A DNA stretch of 64,000 nt, taken from Mesorhizobium sp. (GTDB taxonomy: Bacteria; Pseudomonadota; Alphaproteobacteria; Rhizobiales; Rhizobiaceae). Of the stretch, positions 17,299-25,929 are shown one piece after another. Below the pieces are notes generated by a model, which made no database searches, was not told the DNA's origin, and was given only the letters and a program-made list of their open reading frames with translations. The position numbers were made by a program, and so were the translations under genes. Position 1 is the stretch's first letter. Each line of letters starts with the position of its first letter. The stretch lies in the NCBI RefSeq assembly GCF_024509055.1, contig NZ_JANINM010000482.1, positions 36,044 to 100,043 of the forward strand. The letters are read 5' to 3'.

Positions 17299-18228
17299 TC
17301 AGACGGGACGGGCGCCGTAATTCCGGCGGAACTCGTCATAGATGCCGCGGCGCCAGCGCCGGCCAACCACGTAGCCACGCAAAAGTTCCGGCAGCGAGTA
17401 GCCAAGCACCTCCGAAGACTTGTTGGCCCGGTAGCCGGAAAAAGCCTGCGGCCACCTTCCCTTGATGGTGTCGGCGATGATCTGGCGCGCGATCATGTAG
17501 GGCGGAACATCGGGATAGTGATCGGCGATATAGGGATGCTTGCCGATTAGGTTGGCATAGGCCTCGACATAGCCGTCGCGGCGGCGCGAGATCGAGTTTT
17601 CGGTATTGTACTTCTCCCAATCGATATCCTCGGACAGCAAGGCGCCGCTGCGGTGAGCGAGGCGCAGCAGAAGCTCGCGGTCCTGCATCCGGGTGACGTC
17701 GCTGTCATACCCGCCAATGGCGAGCAGCGACTCGTAGCGTGCGGTTATCGCCGAGCCGGCGATGAAAATTGTCTGCGAGATAAGGGCGCGCAGCAGCACG
17801 CTCTTGTCGAGAAATGCCTCGCGGTTGACGCATCGCGTGCAGCGACTGCCCTTCGTCGAAACGAACGAACTGATGAGCACTTCAAGCGAAGGATTCTGGT
17901 CGAAGCGCGCCAATGTCCGCTCCAACCGCTCGGGCAGGTAGACATCGTCCGAATCTAGGAAGGTGACGATCGGCGCCCGCGCGCGCTCGATGCCGGCATT
18001 GCGCGCGGCGTTGGCGCCCCGCCATTTCGCGCCGACATAGATCAGCCGCGGGTCGCGGATCTGGGCAAGCGCCTGAGCCGTTCCGTCAGTCGAGCCATCG
18101 TCGACCACGATATGCTCGAATTGGGTAAGTGTCTGGGCCAGCACGCTTTCGACGGCGCGCACCACCTGGCTGCGCCGGTTGTGGGTCGGAGTGACAACGG
18201 AGATGAGCGGAACCGTATCAGCCGGCAT
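17299..18228 (-). CDS. Glycosyltransferase family 2
   Basis: A 309-residue GT-A fold protein. The N-terminus is LISVVTPTHNRRSQVVRAVESVL, followed by VVDDGSTDGT and the metal-binding FLDSDD (around residues 93-98). The C-terminal third is variable and sets the acceptor. It probably adds sugars to a surface polysaccharide. It is alone, convergent with the ABC transporter gene, and not within a polysaccharide cluster, so donor and acceptor cannot be named. Confidence 0.85.
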   Translation of the reverse strand: MPADTVPLISVVTPTHNRRSQVVRAVESVLAQTLTQFEHIVVDDGSTDGTAQALAQIRDPRLIYVGAKWRGANAARNAGIERARAPIVTFLDSDDVYLPERLERTLARFDQNPSLEVLISSFVSTKGSRCTRCVNREAFLDKSVLLRALISQTIFIAGSAITARYESLLAIGGYDSDVTRMQDRELLLRLAHRSGALLSEDIDWEKYNTENSISRRRDGYVEAYANLIGKHPYIADHYPDVPPYMIARQIIADTIKGRWPQAFSGYRANKSSEVLGYSLPELLRGYVVGRRWRRGIYDEFRRNYGARPV

Positions 18229-18558
18229 ATGGCTTCGCCGTGTCCGGAACCTGAAATATGGCTGGCTGGATTCCCCGCCGATCGTTTTGCATGTCCGCCC
18301 CCCGGAATGTGCATCGTTAACGGTACCAGAAAGCGGGTTTCACTGTCACGCCGCGCAGGTCGACGCGTCTTGGGGAACTGCCGGTTTTCCCGCCAGGCGC
18401 GATCTGATTGCAACACTGCCAGCACGGTCGATATGCCCCGCTATATCGATCACGACGCTCTTCGATGACTTTTGAGGTAATCGACCGGGATACTTCACGA
18501 CGGCATACCTGCTCCGGTGAAGCCAATTTGTCGGCTTCGGTCAATCGAGGAGCAGATC
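18229..18558. other. Intergenic region with no clear gene
   Basis: This 330-bp gap separates the start of the glycosyltransferase gene (minus) from the DUF1330 gene (plus). I see no convincing frame. A six-bp inverted repeat, GAAGCC (18519-18524) and GGCTTC (18533-18538), lies just before the ribosome site AGGAG of the DUF1330 gene. Confidence 0.5.
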
Positions 18559-18879
18559 ATGACCGCCTACGCCGTTGCCCATATGCGCCATGCCACGCCA
18601 GGCCCGTGGATGGCCGACTATCTCGGAAGGATCGACGCGACATTGACGCCGTTCGGGGGGCGTTTCGTCGTCCATGGCGGCGCCGTGGAAGTGGTCGAGA
18701 ACGACTGGCCGGGACACCTCATCGTCATAGAATTCCCGGACAGGCAGCATGTGCGCGGCTGGTACGATTCGCCCGCCTATCAGGCGATCCTCAAATTGCG
18801 CACCGATAATTCGGACTCCGACGTGATCTTCGTTGACGGCGTCGAGTATCCTCACAAGGCTACGGATGTGCTGGACTGA
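18559..18879 (+). CDS. DUF1330 domain-containing protein
   Basis: A 106-residue ferredoxin-like fold protein. GRFVVHGGAVEVVENDWPGHLIVIEFPD and RGWYDSPAYQAILKLR are the family's conserved segments. The function is unknown; the fold is that of dimeric alpha-beta barrel proteins. A ribosome site (GAGGAGCAGATC) places the start at 18559. The macro domain gene follows after 14 bp on the same strand, so the two are probably one transcript. Confidence 0.88.
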   Translation: MTAYAVAHMRHATPGPWMADYLGRIDATLTPFGGRFVVHGGAVEVVENDWPGHLIVIEFPDRQHVRGWYDSPAYQAILKLRTDNSDSDVIFVDGVEYPHKATDVLD

Positions 18880-18893
18880 TTGAGGGGGGCGCG

Positions 18894-19349
18894 ATGCGGA
18901 CGATTGACGGGGACCTGTTGCAATTCGCACTCGATGGCGAGTTCGACGCGATCGTGCAGGGCTGCAATTGCCAGTGCGCGATGGGCAAAGGCATCGCGCT
19001 TTCGATAAAGCAGCGGTTTCCCGAAGCCTATGCCGCGGACCTCGCGACCGTGAAGGGTGATCGGTCCAAGCTCGGCAGCATCTCGGTGGCGGAAATCCTG
19101 CGCGGGCATCGAACCTTCTGCGTCGTTAACGGCTACACCCAGCTTCACTACCAAGGCTCGGGCATGAAGGCCGACTACGCGGCCATTCGCAACGTCATGA
19201 AGGCCGTCAAGGCTGGTTTTGCCGGCCGGCGCATCGGCTACCCGAGGATCGGCGCCGGTCTGGCGGGCGGCGACTGGACGATCATCGCCGCGATCATCGA
19301 TGAAGAGCTCGACGGCGAGGATCACACGCTGGTCGAGTACAGACCGTAG
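18894..19349 (+). CDS. Macro domain protein, TARG1/DarG-like
   Basis: A 151-residue single macro domain. Motifs are VQGCNCQCAMGKGIALSIKQRFPEAY (binding loop 1, with CAMGKGIA) and YPRIGAGLAGGDWTIIAAII (second loop), closest in pattern to the ALC1/TARG1/Poa1 and DarG classes. Such domains bind ADP-ribose and often remove it from proteins or nucleic acid, or dephosphorylate ADP-ribose-1''-phosphate. No DarT-like toxin or ADP-ribosyltransferase is adjacent. The only operon partner is the DUF1330 gene. The stop is one base from the convergent metW stop. Confidence 0.85.
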   Translation: MRTIDGDLLQFALDGEFDAIVQGCNCQCAMGKGIALSIKQRFPEAYAADLATVKGDRSKLGSISVAEILRGHRTFCVVNGYTQLHYQGSGMKADYAAIRNVMKAVKAGFAGRRIGYPRIGAGLAGGDWTIIAAIIDEELDGEDHTLVEYRP

Positions 19350-19350
19350 G

Positions 19351-19968
19351 TCAGCCTCGCTTCAGCAGGAAGACCGCCTGCTGGCCGAAGAAATTCCAGA
19401 ACCACCAGGGCATCGACAGGCCGATCTTCTGGCCATTGGCGTCGAGCGCGGTCGCCTTCTCGACGGTAGCGCCGAGTTCCTCGCACAGGTTGACGAAGTC
19501 GCGGATGGTGCAGAAGTGGATGTTGGGTGTGTCGTACCAGGAATAGGGGAGGTCCTTGGTGACCGGCATCCGCCCCTTGATCAGCAGCGAGAAGCGCACG
19601 CGCCAGTGGCCGAAATTGGGGAAGGAGACGATGGCGCGGTTGCCGATCCGGAGCAGTTCGTCGAGCACCAGCTTCGGGTTGCGGGTCGCCTGCAGCGTCT
19701 GCGAGAGCACGACGAAGTCGAAGCCCCTGTCAGGATAGAATTCGAGGTCCTTGTCGGCATCGCCCTGGATCACGGAGAGGCCGCGCGCCACGCATTCGTT
19801 GACGCCGCGCTGCGAGAGTTCCAGGCCGCGGCCGTCGACCTGCTTGGTCTCCTGCAAAAGTTCCAGCAGCAGCCCGTCGCCCGAGCCGACATCGAGCACG
19901 CGCGAATGCGCGGGGATGAGATCGGTCACGACCTCCAGGTCGACGCGCTGCGCGCGGTTGACGCTCAT
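19351..19968 (-). CDS. metW: Methionine biosynthesis protein MetW
   Basis: A 205-residue methyltransferase-fold protein starting MSVNRAQRVDLEVVTDLIPAHSRVLDVGSGDGLLLELL. SAM motif I is at about 25-33, and NFGHWRVR and DLPYSWYDTPNIHFCT are MetW hallmarks. MetW partners MetX in homoserine acetylation in many proteobacteria; its own methyl-transfer activity is unproven. It lies 34 bp downstream of metX and is surely under the same riboswitch. Confidence 0.93.
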   Translation of the reverse strand: MSVNRAQRVDLEVVTDLIPAHSRVLDVGSGDGLLLELLQETKQVDGRGLELSQRGVNECVARGLSVIQGDADKDLEFYPDRGFDFVVLSQTLQATRNPKLVLDELLRIGNRAIVSFPNFGHWRVRFSLLIKGRMPVTKDLPYSWYDTPNIHFCTIRDFVNLCEELGATVEKATALDANGQKIGLSMPWWFWNFFGQQAVFLLKRG

Positions 19969-20002
19969 CGATGAACCTCCGGCCTGTAATGTTGTGGCCC
20001 GC

Positions 20003-21172
20003 TCATGCGCCCAGCCCCCTTGCCCGCGCCGCCGAGGCGATGAAGCCGTTGATGGCCGCGAACAATTCCGGTTCGTCGAGCAGGAAGGCGTCGTGGCCGC
20101 GATCGGTCTCGATCTCGACGAAGGAGACGGAGGCGCCGGCGGCGTTCAGCGCATGGACGATCGAGCGGCTCTCCTCGGTCGGGAACAGCCAGTCGCTGGT
20201 GAAGGATACCAGGCAGAAGCGCGTCTTCGTGTTGGCGAAGGCATCGGCCAACCGCCCGCCATGGTCGGCGGCAAGGTCGAAATAGTCCATCGCCCGGGTC
20301 AGATAGAGGTAGGAATTGGCGTCGAAGCGGTCGACGAAGGTCATGCCCTGGTGGCGCAGATAGCTCTCGATCTGGAAATCGGCGTCGAAACCGAAGGTCA
20401 GCGCCTCCCGATCCTGCAGGTTGCGGCCGAACTTGCGGTGCAGCGCAGCTTCCGAGAGATAGGTGATGTGGGCGGCCATGCGCGCGACGGCGAGGCCCTT
20501 TTCCGGCCGCTTGCCGAAATCGAGATACTTCCCGCCGTGCCAGTCCGGATCGGCCATGACGGCCTGGCGTCCGACCTCGTGGAAGGCGATGTTCTGCGAG
20601 GAATGGCGGGCGCCGGTGGCGATCGGCAGCACCGAGAAGACGCGGTCCGAGTGGCTGGAGGCCCATTCCAGCACCTGCATGCCGCCCATCGAGCCGCCAA
20701 GCACGCAAAACAGTTTCTCGATGCCGAAATGATCGACCAGCATCGATTGCGCGCGCACCATGTCGCGGATGGTGATGATCGGCAGGTCGAGCCCGTAAGG
20801 TTTGCCGGTCGCCGGATTGGTGGAGGCCGGGCCGGTGGAGCCGAGGCAGCCGCCGATGACGTTGGAGCAGATGACGAAGAAGCGGTTGGTGTCGATGATC
20901 TTGCCGGGGCCGATCAGCACCTCCCACCAGCCGGGCTTGCCCGTCACCGGATTGGTGCTGGCGACATGCTGGTCGCCGGTCAGCGCATGGCAGACGAGGA
21001 TGGCGTTGGAACGCGCCTCGTTGAGGGCGCCGTAGGTCTGGTAAGCGATCTGGAAGGGCGACAGCAGCGTGCCGGCGTCGAGCTTCAGCGGCTTGTCGGG
21101 GCCGAAATGCAGCACAGGGCTCGACGGGTTGTCGGCCTCGTTGTTGGTCCTTGCAGCGCGCTGAGCGGCCAT
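20003..21172 (-). CDS. metX: Homoserine O-acetyltransferase
   Basis: A 389-residue alpha/beta hydrolase that transfers acetyl from acetyl-CoA to homoserine, the first dedicated step of methionine synthesis. The nucleophile is S161 in GGSMGG; the Asp and His of the triad are in TSDWLFP and DRGHDAFL near the C-terminus. The start at 21172 follows GATGAGGACTGCT, a good ribosome site; Mets at 21184 and 21235 lie too close to, or upstream of, that site. Expression is governed by the SAM-II leader at 21235-21379. Confidence 0.95.
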   Translation of the reverse strand: MAAQRAARTNNEADNPSSPVLHFGPDKPLKLDAGTLLSPFQIAYQTYGALNEARSNAILVCHALTGDQHVASTNPVTGKPGWWEVLIGPGKIIDTNRFFVICSNVIGGCLGSTGPASTNPATGKPYGLDLPIITIRDMVRAQSMLVDHFGIEKLFCVLGGSMGGMQVLEWASSHSDRVFSVLPIATGARHSSQNIAFHEVGRQAVMADPDWHGGKYLDFGKRPEKGLAVARMAAHITYLSEAALHRKFGRNLQDREALTFGFDADFQIESYLRHQGMTFVDRFDANSYLYLTRAMDYFDLAADHGGRLADAFANTKTRFCLVSFTSDWLFPTEESRSIVHALNAAGASVSFVEIETDRGHDAFLLDEPELFAAINGFIASAARARGLGA

Positions 21173-21234
21173 AGCAGTCCTCATCCCTGCCGCATCGTCT
21201 TGCCTTCGATGCGGTGTCCGGCCGGCGGCGGACA

Positions 21235-21268
21235 ATAAAAAACCGGCAATGCCATTGCAAAGCCGGTT
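21235..21268 (-). terminator. Terminator hairpin in the metX leader
   Basis: On the minus strand AACCGGC (21268-21262) pairs with GCCGGTT (21247-21241), followed at once by TTTTATT. It lies between the SAM-II aptamer and the metX start, as expected for a transcription-terminating expression platform. Confidence 0.7.
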
Positions 21269-21279
21269 ACAGGATGCAA

Positions 21280-21340
21280 ACGGCCCTTTAGCGAGTTGTT
21301 TAACGTGGCTGCAAGCCGACCGGCCAAATCACCACGGGAA
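21280..21340 (-). ncRNA. SAM-II riboswitch upstream of metX
   Basis: Read on the minus strand, CGTGG near 21335 pairs with CCACG near 21306 (stem P1), and the conserved 3' part CCACGTTAAACAACTCGC is followed by TAAAGGGCC. This is the alphaproteobacterial SAM-II (metA) aptamer, an H-type pseudoknot that binds S-adenosylmethionine. It starts about ten bases downstream of the predicted promoter and reduces metX-metW expression when SAM is plentiful. Confidence 0.9.
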
Positions 21341-21350
21341 TTCCATTCTA

Positions 21351-21379
21351 GTTCTAGGACCAGCGCGGCGCTTCGTCAA
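21351..21379 (-). promoter_or_regulatory. Predicted promoter of metX-metW
   Basis: Minus-strand TTGACG (21379-21374) and TAGAAC (21356-21351) are 17 bp apart. Transcription would start near 21345, just before the SAM-II aptamer. Confidence 0.65.
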
Positions 21380-21483
21380 CGCCTGGCATCCCTGGCGTAA
21401 CCGCCACCTCTCGACATTCGGGGCCACGGCTTGTATTCCCGCTGCGGCTTCCGCACAGGGGGCCTTTTCGACGGATTTGCGAC

Positions 21484-22587
21484 ATGAAGCAGGATCAGGC
21501 ACGTCCAACGCCACGCGCAGGCATCATGGACATCGAGGCCTATGTGCCCGGCAAGAGCACGGCGCCCGCCGGCGTAACGAAGGTCTACAAGCTGTCGTCC
21601 AACGAGAATCCGCTCGGGCCTTCGCCAAAGGCAATCGAGGCCGCGCGCGAGGTGGCGGCGAAGCTGGATGTCTATCCCGACGGCACGGCCCGCCGGCTGC
21701 GCGAGGCGATCGCCGAGGTGCATGGCCTCAACCCGGCTAACATCATCTGCTCCAACGGCTCCGACGAGATTCTTGGCCTGTTGGCGCAGACCTATCTGGC
21801 GCCTGGCGACGAGGCGGTATTCACCGAACACGCCTTCATGGTCTACAAGATCTACATCCAGGCGGCGGGAGCCAAGCCTGTGGTGGTCAAGGAAACCGAC
21901 GAGCGCGCCGATGTCGACGCGGTCCTAGCGGCCGTGACGCTAAAGACCCGTATCGTCTTCCTCGCCAACCCTAACAACCCGACCGGCACCTACCTGCCGT
22001 TCAGCGAGGTCCGCCGCCTGCATGCCGGCCTGCCGAAGAACGTGCTGCTGGTGCTCGATGCGGCTTACGCCGAATATGTGCGCCGCAACGATTACGAAGC
22101 CGGCATCGAGCTCGCCGGAAGCGCGGAGAACGTGGTGATGACGCGCACCTTCTCCAAGCTCGGCCTGGGCGGCGCCCGCGTCGGCTGGATGTACGGTCCG
22201 GCCCACATCGTCGATGCCATCAACCGCGTGCGTGGCCCGTTCAACGTCAATGCGACGGCGATCGAAGCCGGCATTGCCTCGATCCGCGATCGCGCCCACC
22301 TCGAGCGCAGCGTGCTGCACAACGAAAGGTGGCTGGCCTGGGTTAGCGCCGAACTGACCGTGCTTGGACTGCGCGTGACGCCCAGCGTCGGCAATTTCGT
22401 GCTGATCCATTTTCACGACGACAAGAAGCACTCTGCTGCTGCCGCCGACGATTATCTCAGCCAGCGCGGTTATATCCTGCGGCGCGTCACCGGTTACGGC
22501 TTCCCCAACGCCCTGCGCATGAGCATCGGCACCGAAGAAGCCAATCGCGGCGTCGTCGAGGCGCTGACTACATTCCTGAAAAGCTAG
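21484..22587 (+). CDS. hisC: Histidinol-phosphate aminotransferase
   Basis: A 367-residue fold-type I PLP aminotransferase. It has [18 protein letters not shown] near the N-terminus, [11 protein letters not shown], the Asp/Tyr pair [10 protein letters not shown], and the PLP lysine in [16 protein letters not shown]. It converts imidazole-acetol phosphate to histidinol phosphate. Because it sits directly before tyrC, this copy may also serve aromatic amino acid transamination, as hisC2-type genes in rhizobia are thought to. The gap to tyrC is six bases. Confidence 0.92.
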   Translation: MKQDQARPTPRAGIMDIEAYVPGKSTAPAGVTKVYKLSSNENPLGPSPKAIEAAREVAAKLDVYPDGTARRLREAIAEVHGLNPANIICSNGSDEILGLLAQTYLAPGDEAVFTEHAFMVYKIYIQAAGAKPVVVKETDERADVDAVLAAVTLKTRIVFLANPNNPTGTYLPFSEVRRLHAGLPKNVLLVLDAAYAEYVRRNDYEAGIELAGSAENVVMTRTFSKLGLGGARVGWMYGPAHIVDAINRVRGPFNVNATAIEAGIASIRDRAHLERSVLHNERWLAWVSAELTVLGLRVTPSVGNFVLIHFHDDKKHSAAAADDYLSQRGYILRRVTGYGFPNALRMSIGTEEANRGVVEALTTFLKS

Positions 22588-22593
22588 ATCACC

Positions 22594-23529
22594 ATGGCAT
22601 CACCGATGTTCGAAAAGATCGCGCTGATAGGCATCGGCCTGATCGGCTCGTCGCTTGCCCGCGTCATCCGTCGCGAGGGGCTCGCGCGCCATATCGCCAT
22701 CGCGACGCGCAGCAAATCTACGCTCGCGCGGGCCGAGGAACTTGGGCTTGGCGATTCCTACACCACGGACGCGCAGGAAGCGGTGCGCGACGCCGACCTG
22801 GTTATCGTCTCGGTGCCGGTCGGATCGTCCGGCGAGGTCGCCGCCGAGATCGCGCCGGCGCTGAAAAAGGGCGCCATCCTCACCGATGTCGGCTCGACCA
22901 AGGCATCGGTGATCGCGCAGATGCAGCCACATGTGCCGGAGGGCGTGCATTTCATCCCCGGCCATCCGCTGGCCGGCACGGAAAAATCCGGCCCCGATGC
23001 CGGCTTCGCCGATCTCTTCGACAACCGCTGGTGCATCTTCACGCCGGTGCCAGGCACCGATCCCGAGGCGCTGGAAAAGCTTTCGGAATTCTGGCGGCGC
23101 TGCGGCTCGAACATCGACACGATGGACCCGCAGCATCACGACATGACGCTGGCGATCGTCTCGCACTTGCCGCATATCATCGCCTACAACATCGTCGGCA
23201 CAGCCGACGACCTGGAAGCGGTGACCAAGACCGAAGTCATCAAATATTCCGCTTCCGGCTTTCGCGACTTCACCCGACTGGCGGCATCGGATCCGACGAT
23301 GTGGCGGGACGTTTGCCTGCATAACAAAGACGCGATCCTGGAGATGCTGGCACGGTTCTCGGAGGATCTCGCCTCGTTGCAGCGGGCGATCCGCTGGGGC
23401 GACGGCGAAAAGCTGTTCGACCTCTTCACCCGCACCCGCGCCATCCGCCGCTCGATCATCGAGGCCGGCCAGGACATCGACGTGCCGGACTTTGGCCGCC
23501 AGGCGGTCGAGCATCCGGCCAAGCCTTAG
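22594..23529 (+). CDS. tyrC: Prephenate/arogenate dehydrogenase
   Basis: A 311-residue NAD(P)-binding enzyme with the Rossmann motif GIGLIGSSLAR at about 10-20, DVGSTK, HFIPGHPLAGTEKSGP and HLPHIIAYNIV, all typical of TyrA/TyrC. It oxidatively decarboxylates prephenate or arogenate on the way to tyrosine. No chorismate mutase or ACT domain is fused. It is in an operon with hisC. Confidence 0.92.
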   Translation: MASPMFEKIALIGIGLIGSSLARVIRREGLARHIAIATRSKSTLARAEELGLGDSYTTDAQEAVRDADLVIVSVPVGSSGEVAAEIAPALKKGAILTDVGSTKASVIAQMQPHVPEGVHFIPGHPLAGTEKSGPDAGFADLFDNRWCIFTPVPGTDPEALEKLSEFWRRCGSNIDTMDPQHHDMTLAIVSHLPHIIAYNIVGTADDLEAVTKTEVIKYSASGFRDFTRLAASDPTMWRDVCLHNKDAILEMLARFSEDLASLQRAIRWGDGEKLFDLFTRTRAIRRSIIEAGQDIDVPDFGRQAVEHPAKP

Positions 23530-23616
23530 GCTTCCGCACCCGGATTTCGATCGGTCGGCAAATGTCTGCAGCTGAAGGTGGTATATCTTCGAGATTGGCC
23601 GAAACGCCCACTCGGT

Positions 23617-23772
23617 CGTCATTCTCGGGCTTGACCCGAGAATCCATTCCGTGACGTTCGACATAGGGTGCAACGGCGCAAATTCTGTAACCGCTGCAAC
23701 GGCTTAGCGTCACGGCATGGATCCTAGGGTCTGCGCGCGTCGCTTCGCTCCTTGCTCCGCCCTAGGATGACG
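23617..23772. repeat. 156-bp palindromic intergenic repeat in the tyrC/kinase gap
   Basis: The 351-bp gap between tyrC and the PfkB gene (both ends are gene 3' ends) contains this element. The outer ends are CGTCATTCTCGGG (23617-23629) and CCCTAGGATGACG (23760-23772), whose GTCAT/ATGAC tips are inverted. Inside are a hairpin ATTCTCGGG/CCCGAGAAT, a CCGTGACG/CGTCACGG pair, and a TCCTAGGG/CCCTAGGA pair around TGCGCGCGTCGCTTCGCTCC. Repeats with these words are frequent in Mesorhizobium genomes. I see no gene in the rest of the gap. Confidence 0.7.
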
Positions 23773-23880
23773 AGAGGGGCAGAGTTTCCGCCTCGCAGAG
23801 TTGGCACCGATCTCACGGCAAGGATGGTGAAGTCTGCCCGCGGACAAACGGCAATCCTTCAAAATCCGTGTGTCGAGGAA

Positions 23881-24816
23881 CTACGCTTCTTGGGATGACG
23901 GCCAGTGAGCCGCCATCATCGCCAGCGTCTCGGCCCGGTCCGGCGCGCCGAGCCGGCCGCCGAAACGCAGGCATTTGAGCGCGGCGGCGGCGCTGGCGAA
24001 GCGTATCGCCTGTTCCGGCGGCATCGCCTCTGCAAGGCCGACCGCGAAGGCGCCGTGGAAGACGTCGCCGGCGGCGAGCGTATCCACCGCCTTGATCTTC
24101 GGCGCCCCGACATGGCGTACGCGACCTGCTGCCTTGTCGTGCCACCAGGTTCCGGCGGCGCCACCCGTCACCGCGACGAAGGCGTCGGTGCGGGAGGCGA
24201 GATCGGCGCAGGCGCTTTCCGGATCCAGCGCATGGCCGCAGACGATGCGCGCGGCCGGTTCCGAAGCGACGATATGCGAAGCCAGGGGCAGCAGCCGTTC
24301 CAGAACCTCGATCGGCGCTGTGTCGGCGTCGAGGATTGCATGGCGACCCACGTCCCTGGCGGCGCTCAAGGCGAGCGCCGCCGCGCCCGGCCAGCGCACA
24401 TCGACCAGTACGGCGTCGAAGGCGGAAAGGTTGGCGAGCGGCAACTCCTCTGGGTCTGCCTGAGCCTTTCTGTCGTAGAACGGCACGATGATGCGCTCGC
24501 CATGCTGATCAACGAGGATCGCGGCCAGTGCCGACCGCGCGCCGGCGACGCGACGGATGAGACTGCAGTCGATGCCTTCTGCCTGAATCTCCGCCACCAG
24601 CTGGTCGCCGACCTGATCGTCGCCCGCGCTCGCCCAAAGCGACACTTGGGCGCCAAGGCGATGCGCTGCACATGCGGCGCTCGTCGCCATGCCGGAGGCG
24701 ATCTGGACGCCGTCGCTGGCGATGAACTTGCCTTGATGGGCGGGAAGCGTCTCGACGCGAAGTATCGTATCGAGGGTGAACGCGCCGACGCTGAGCAGTC
24801 TGACCGGCTCCCCCAT
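23881..24816 (-). CDS. PfkB-family carbohydrate kinase
   Basis: A 311-residue ribokinase-fold protein: SVGAFTLDTILRVETLPAHQGKF, ASGMATSAACAAHRLGA (N-terminal signature region), and DTLAAGDVFHGAF near the C-terminus, which carries the catalytic Asp and anion hole (usual form DTxGAGD; here Ala replaces the first Gly). The substrate is unknown. It begins seven bases after the DUF2125 gene ends, so the two form an operon with DUF2125 first. Confidence 0.85.
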   Translation of the reverse strand: MGEPVRLLSVGAFTLDTILRVETLPAHQGKFIASDGVQIASGMATSAACAAHRLGAQVSLWASAGDDQVGDQLVAEIQAEGIDCSLIRRVAGARSALAAILVDQHGERIIVPFYDRKAQADPEELPLANLSAFDAVLVDVRWPGAAALALSAARDVGRHAILDADTAPIEVLERLLPLASHIVASEPAARIVCGHALDPESACADLASRTDAFVAVTGGAAGTWWHDKAAGRVRHVGAPKIKAVDTLAAGDVFHGAFAVGLAEAMPPEQAIRFASAAAALKCLRFGGRLGAPDRAETLAMMAAHWPSSQEA

Positions 24817-24823
24817 CGTGGCA

Positions 24824-25822
24824 CTACTCAAGCGGCTTGATCTTGCCCAGCGGGATGAAGCCGAGCGAGGCCTTGCTCTTGACGATCTTGAGCGGCAGCG
24901 ACGGTTCGCTGCCGAGCATGGCAATGCCGGCAAAGCCTTGCTCGATCTCGCTCTTGTGTTCGGGAATAGCCCCGCCAAGGATGGCGGCCACGGCTTTGGG
25001 ATCCTTGAGCTTGATCGTCAGGCTGGCATCGATCAGGCCGTCTGCATCGATCGAGATCGGTCCCGAGACGGTAATGCGCGCCGTCCCGGACGACACGACG
25101 AGACTGGCGATGTCGACGGACTGACCGCGCAGGCTTTTGGGAGGAGCCGCGACCAGGGCGACGCCGTTCTTCAACGTCAGTTCGCCGCTTCCGTCCATTG
25201 CTGGCAAAACGCGCCCGCCAATGGCATCCGCGTTGATCTCGAGGTCGCCGAAGCTGCCGGTATAGTTGATATCCGCGCCGATCGGCCGCAACTGTCCAGC
25301 CGCCTTGCCGGCACTGAACAATTGTATCGGGTCGGTATCGTCGGCCGGGTCAGTTTGGCCGGAAAGGCCCTCGGCCTGCAGCGAAACGCTTCTTGGCAGC
25401 GGCCACGACACTTTGACGTTGGCATGCAACTGGTCCCAGTCGATGAAGAGCGGCGGCATGCCGGGCGCCATCGTCCTCAGCGGGCCGCGCAATTCGGCAC
25501 TCGGCGACAGAGGCCCGGTGATGTCCGCGACGGCGTTGAGGCTGCCGCTGGAGGCGGCGATTTTCTTGGCGTCGTCCTCGTATGCGATGTTGTCGCAGGA
25601 GACGGCGAAGCTCAGCGGATAGCCGCTCACGGTCATGTTGGCGCAGCCGGCCGCGATGCCCTTGGCGCCAAGCGTGGCAACAGCCTGGTCCGCCTCGGTC
25701 TTCAGGCGATTGGCCAGATAGAACCAGCCGGCGCTGTATATGGCGAACAGCACGACAAGGAAGGCCGCAAGCCAGAACAGCCGGCGGCGAAAGTTCGGCG
25801 ATCGCTCGTCACTTGACGTCAT
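24824..25822 (-). CDS. DUF2125 domain-containing exported protein
   Basis: A 332-residue protein with one N-terminal membrane segment (FWLAAFLVVLFAIYSAGWFYLANRL, about 14-38) and a large periplasmic part with repeated beta-rich segments, e.g. CANMTVSGYPLSFAVSCDNI with two cysteines. It matches DUF2125 proteins, which are found almost only in alphaproteobacteria near tyrC and ChaC genes. The function is unknown; the fold resembles lipid-transfer/AsmA-like beta proteins, which is inference. Confidence 0.85.
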   Translation of the reverse strand: MTSSDERSPNFRRRLFWLAAFLVVLFAIYSAGWFYLANRLKTEADQAVATLGAKGIAAGCANMTVSGYPLSFAVSCDNIAYEDDAKKIAASSGSLNAVADITGPLSPSAELRGPLRTMAPGMPPLFIDWDQLHANVKVSWPLPRSVSLQAEGLSGQTDPADDTDPIQLFSAGKAAGQLRPIGADINYTGSFGDLEINADAIGGRVLPAMDGSGELTLKNGVALVAAPPKSLRGQSVDIASLVVSSGTARITVSGPISIDADGLIDASLTIKLKDPKAVAAILGGAIPEHKSEIEQGFAGIAMLGSEPSLPLKIVKSKASLGFIPLGKIKPLE

Positions 25823-25929
25823 GCTGCGGCTCTCGTTAACCCCTCGTGCGGTGACGAATAACAGGCGGGGACAGAAGAAGCACCTTGCCCGTGCGGTATC
25901 GTCACTCGAATACGATCAGGCTTGGCGAT

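Noticed and set aside
18559..19349. DarTG-like toxin-antitoxin system
   Set aside because: The macro domain fits DarG loosely, but the neighbouring protein is DUF1330, not a DarT ADP-ribosyltransferase.
19965..21260. A 431-codon frame overlapping metX on the same strand
   Set aside because: It is a shifted frame of metX; metX itself has all catalytic motifs.
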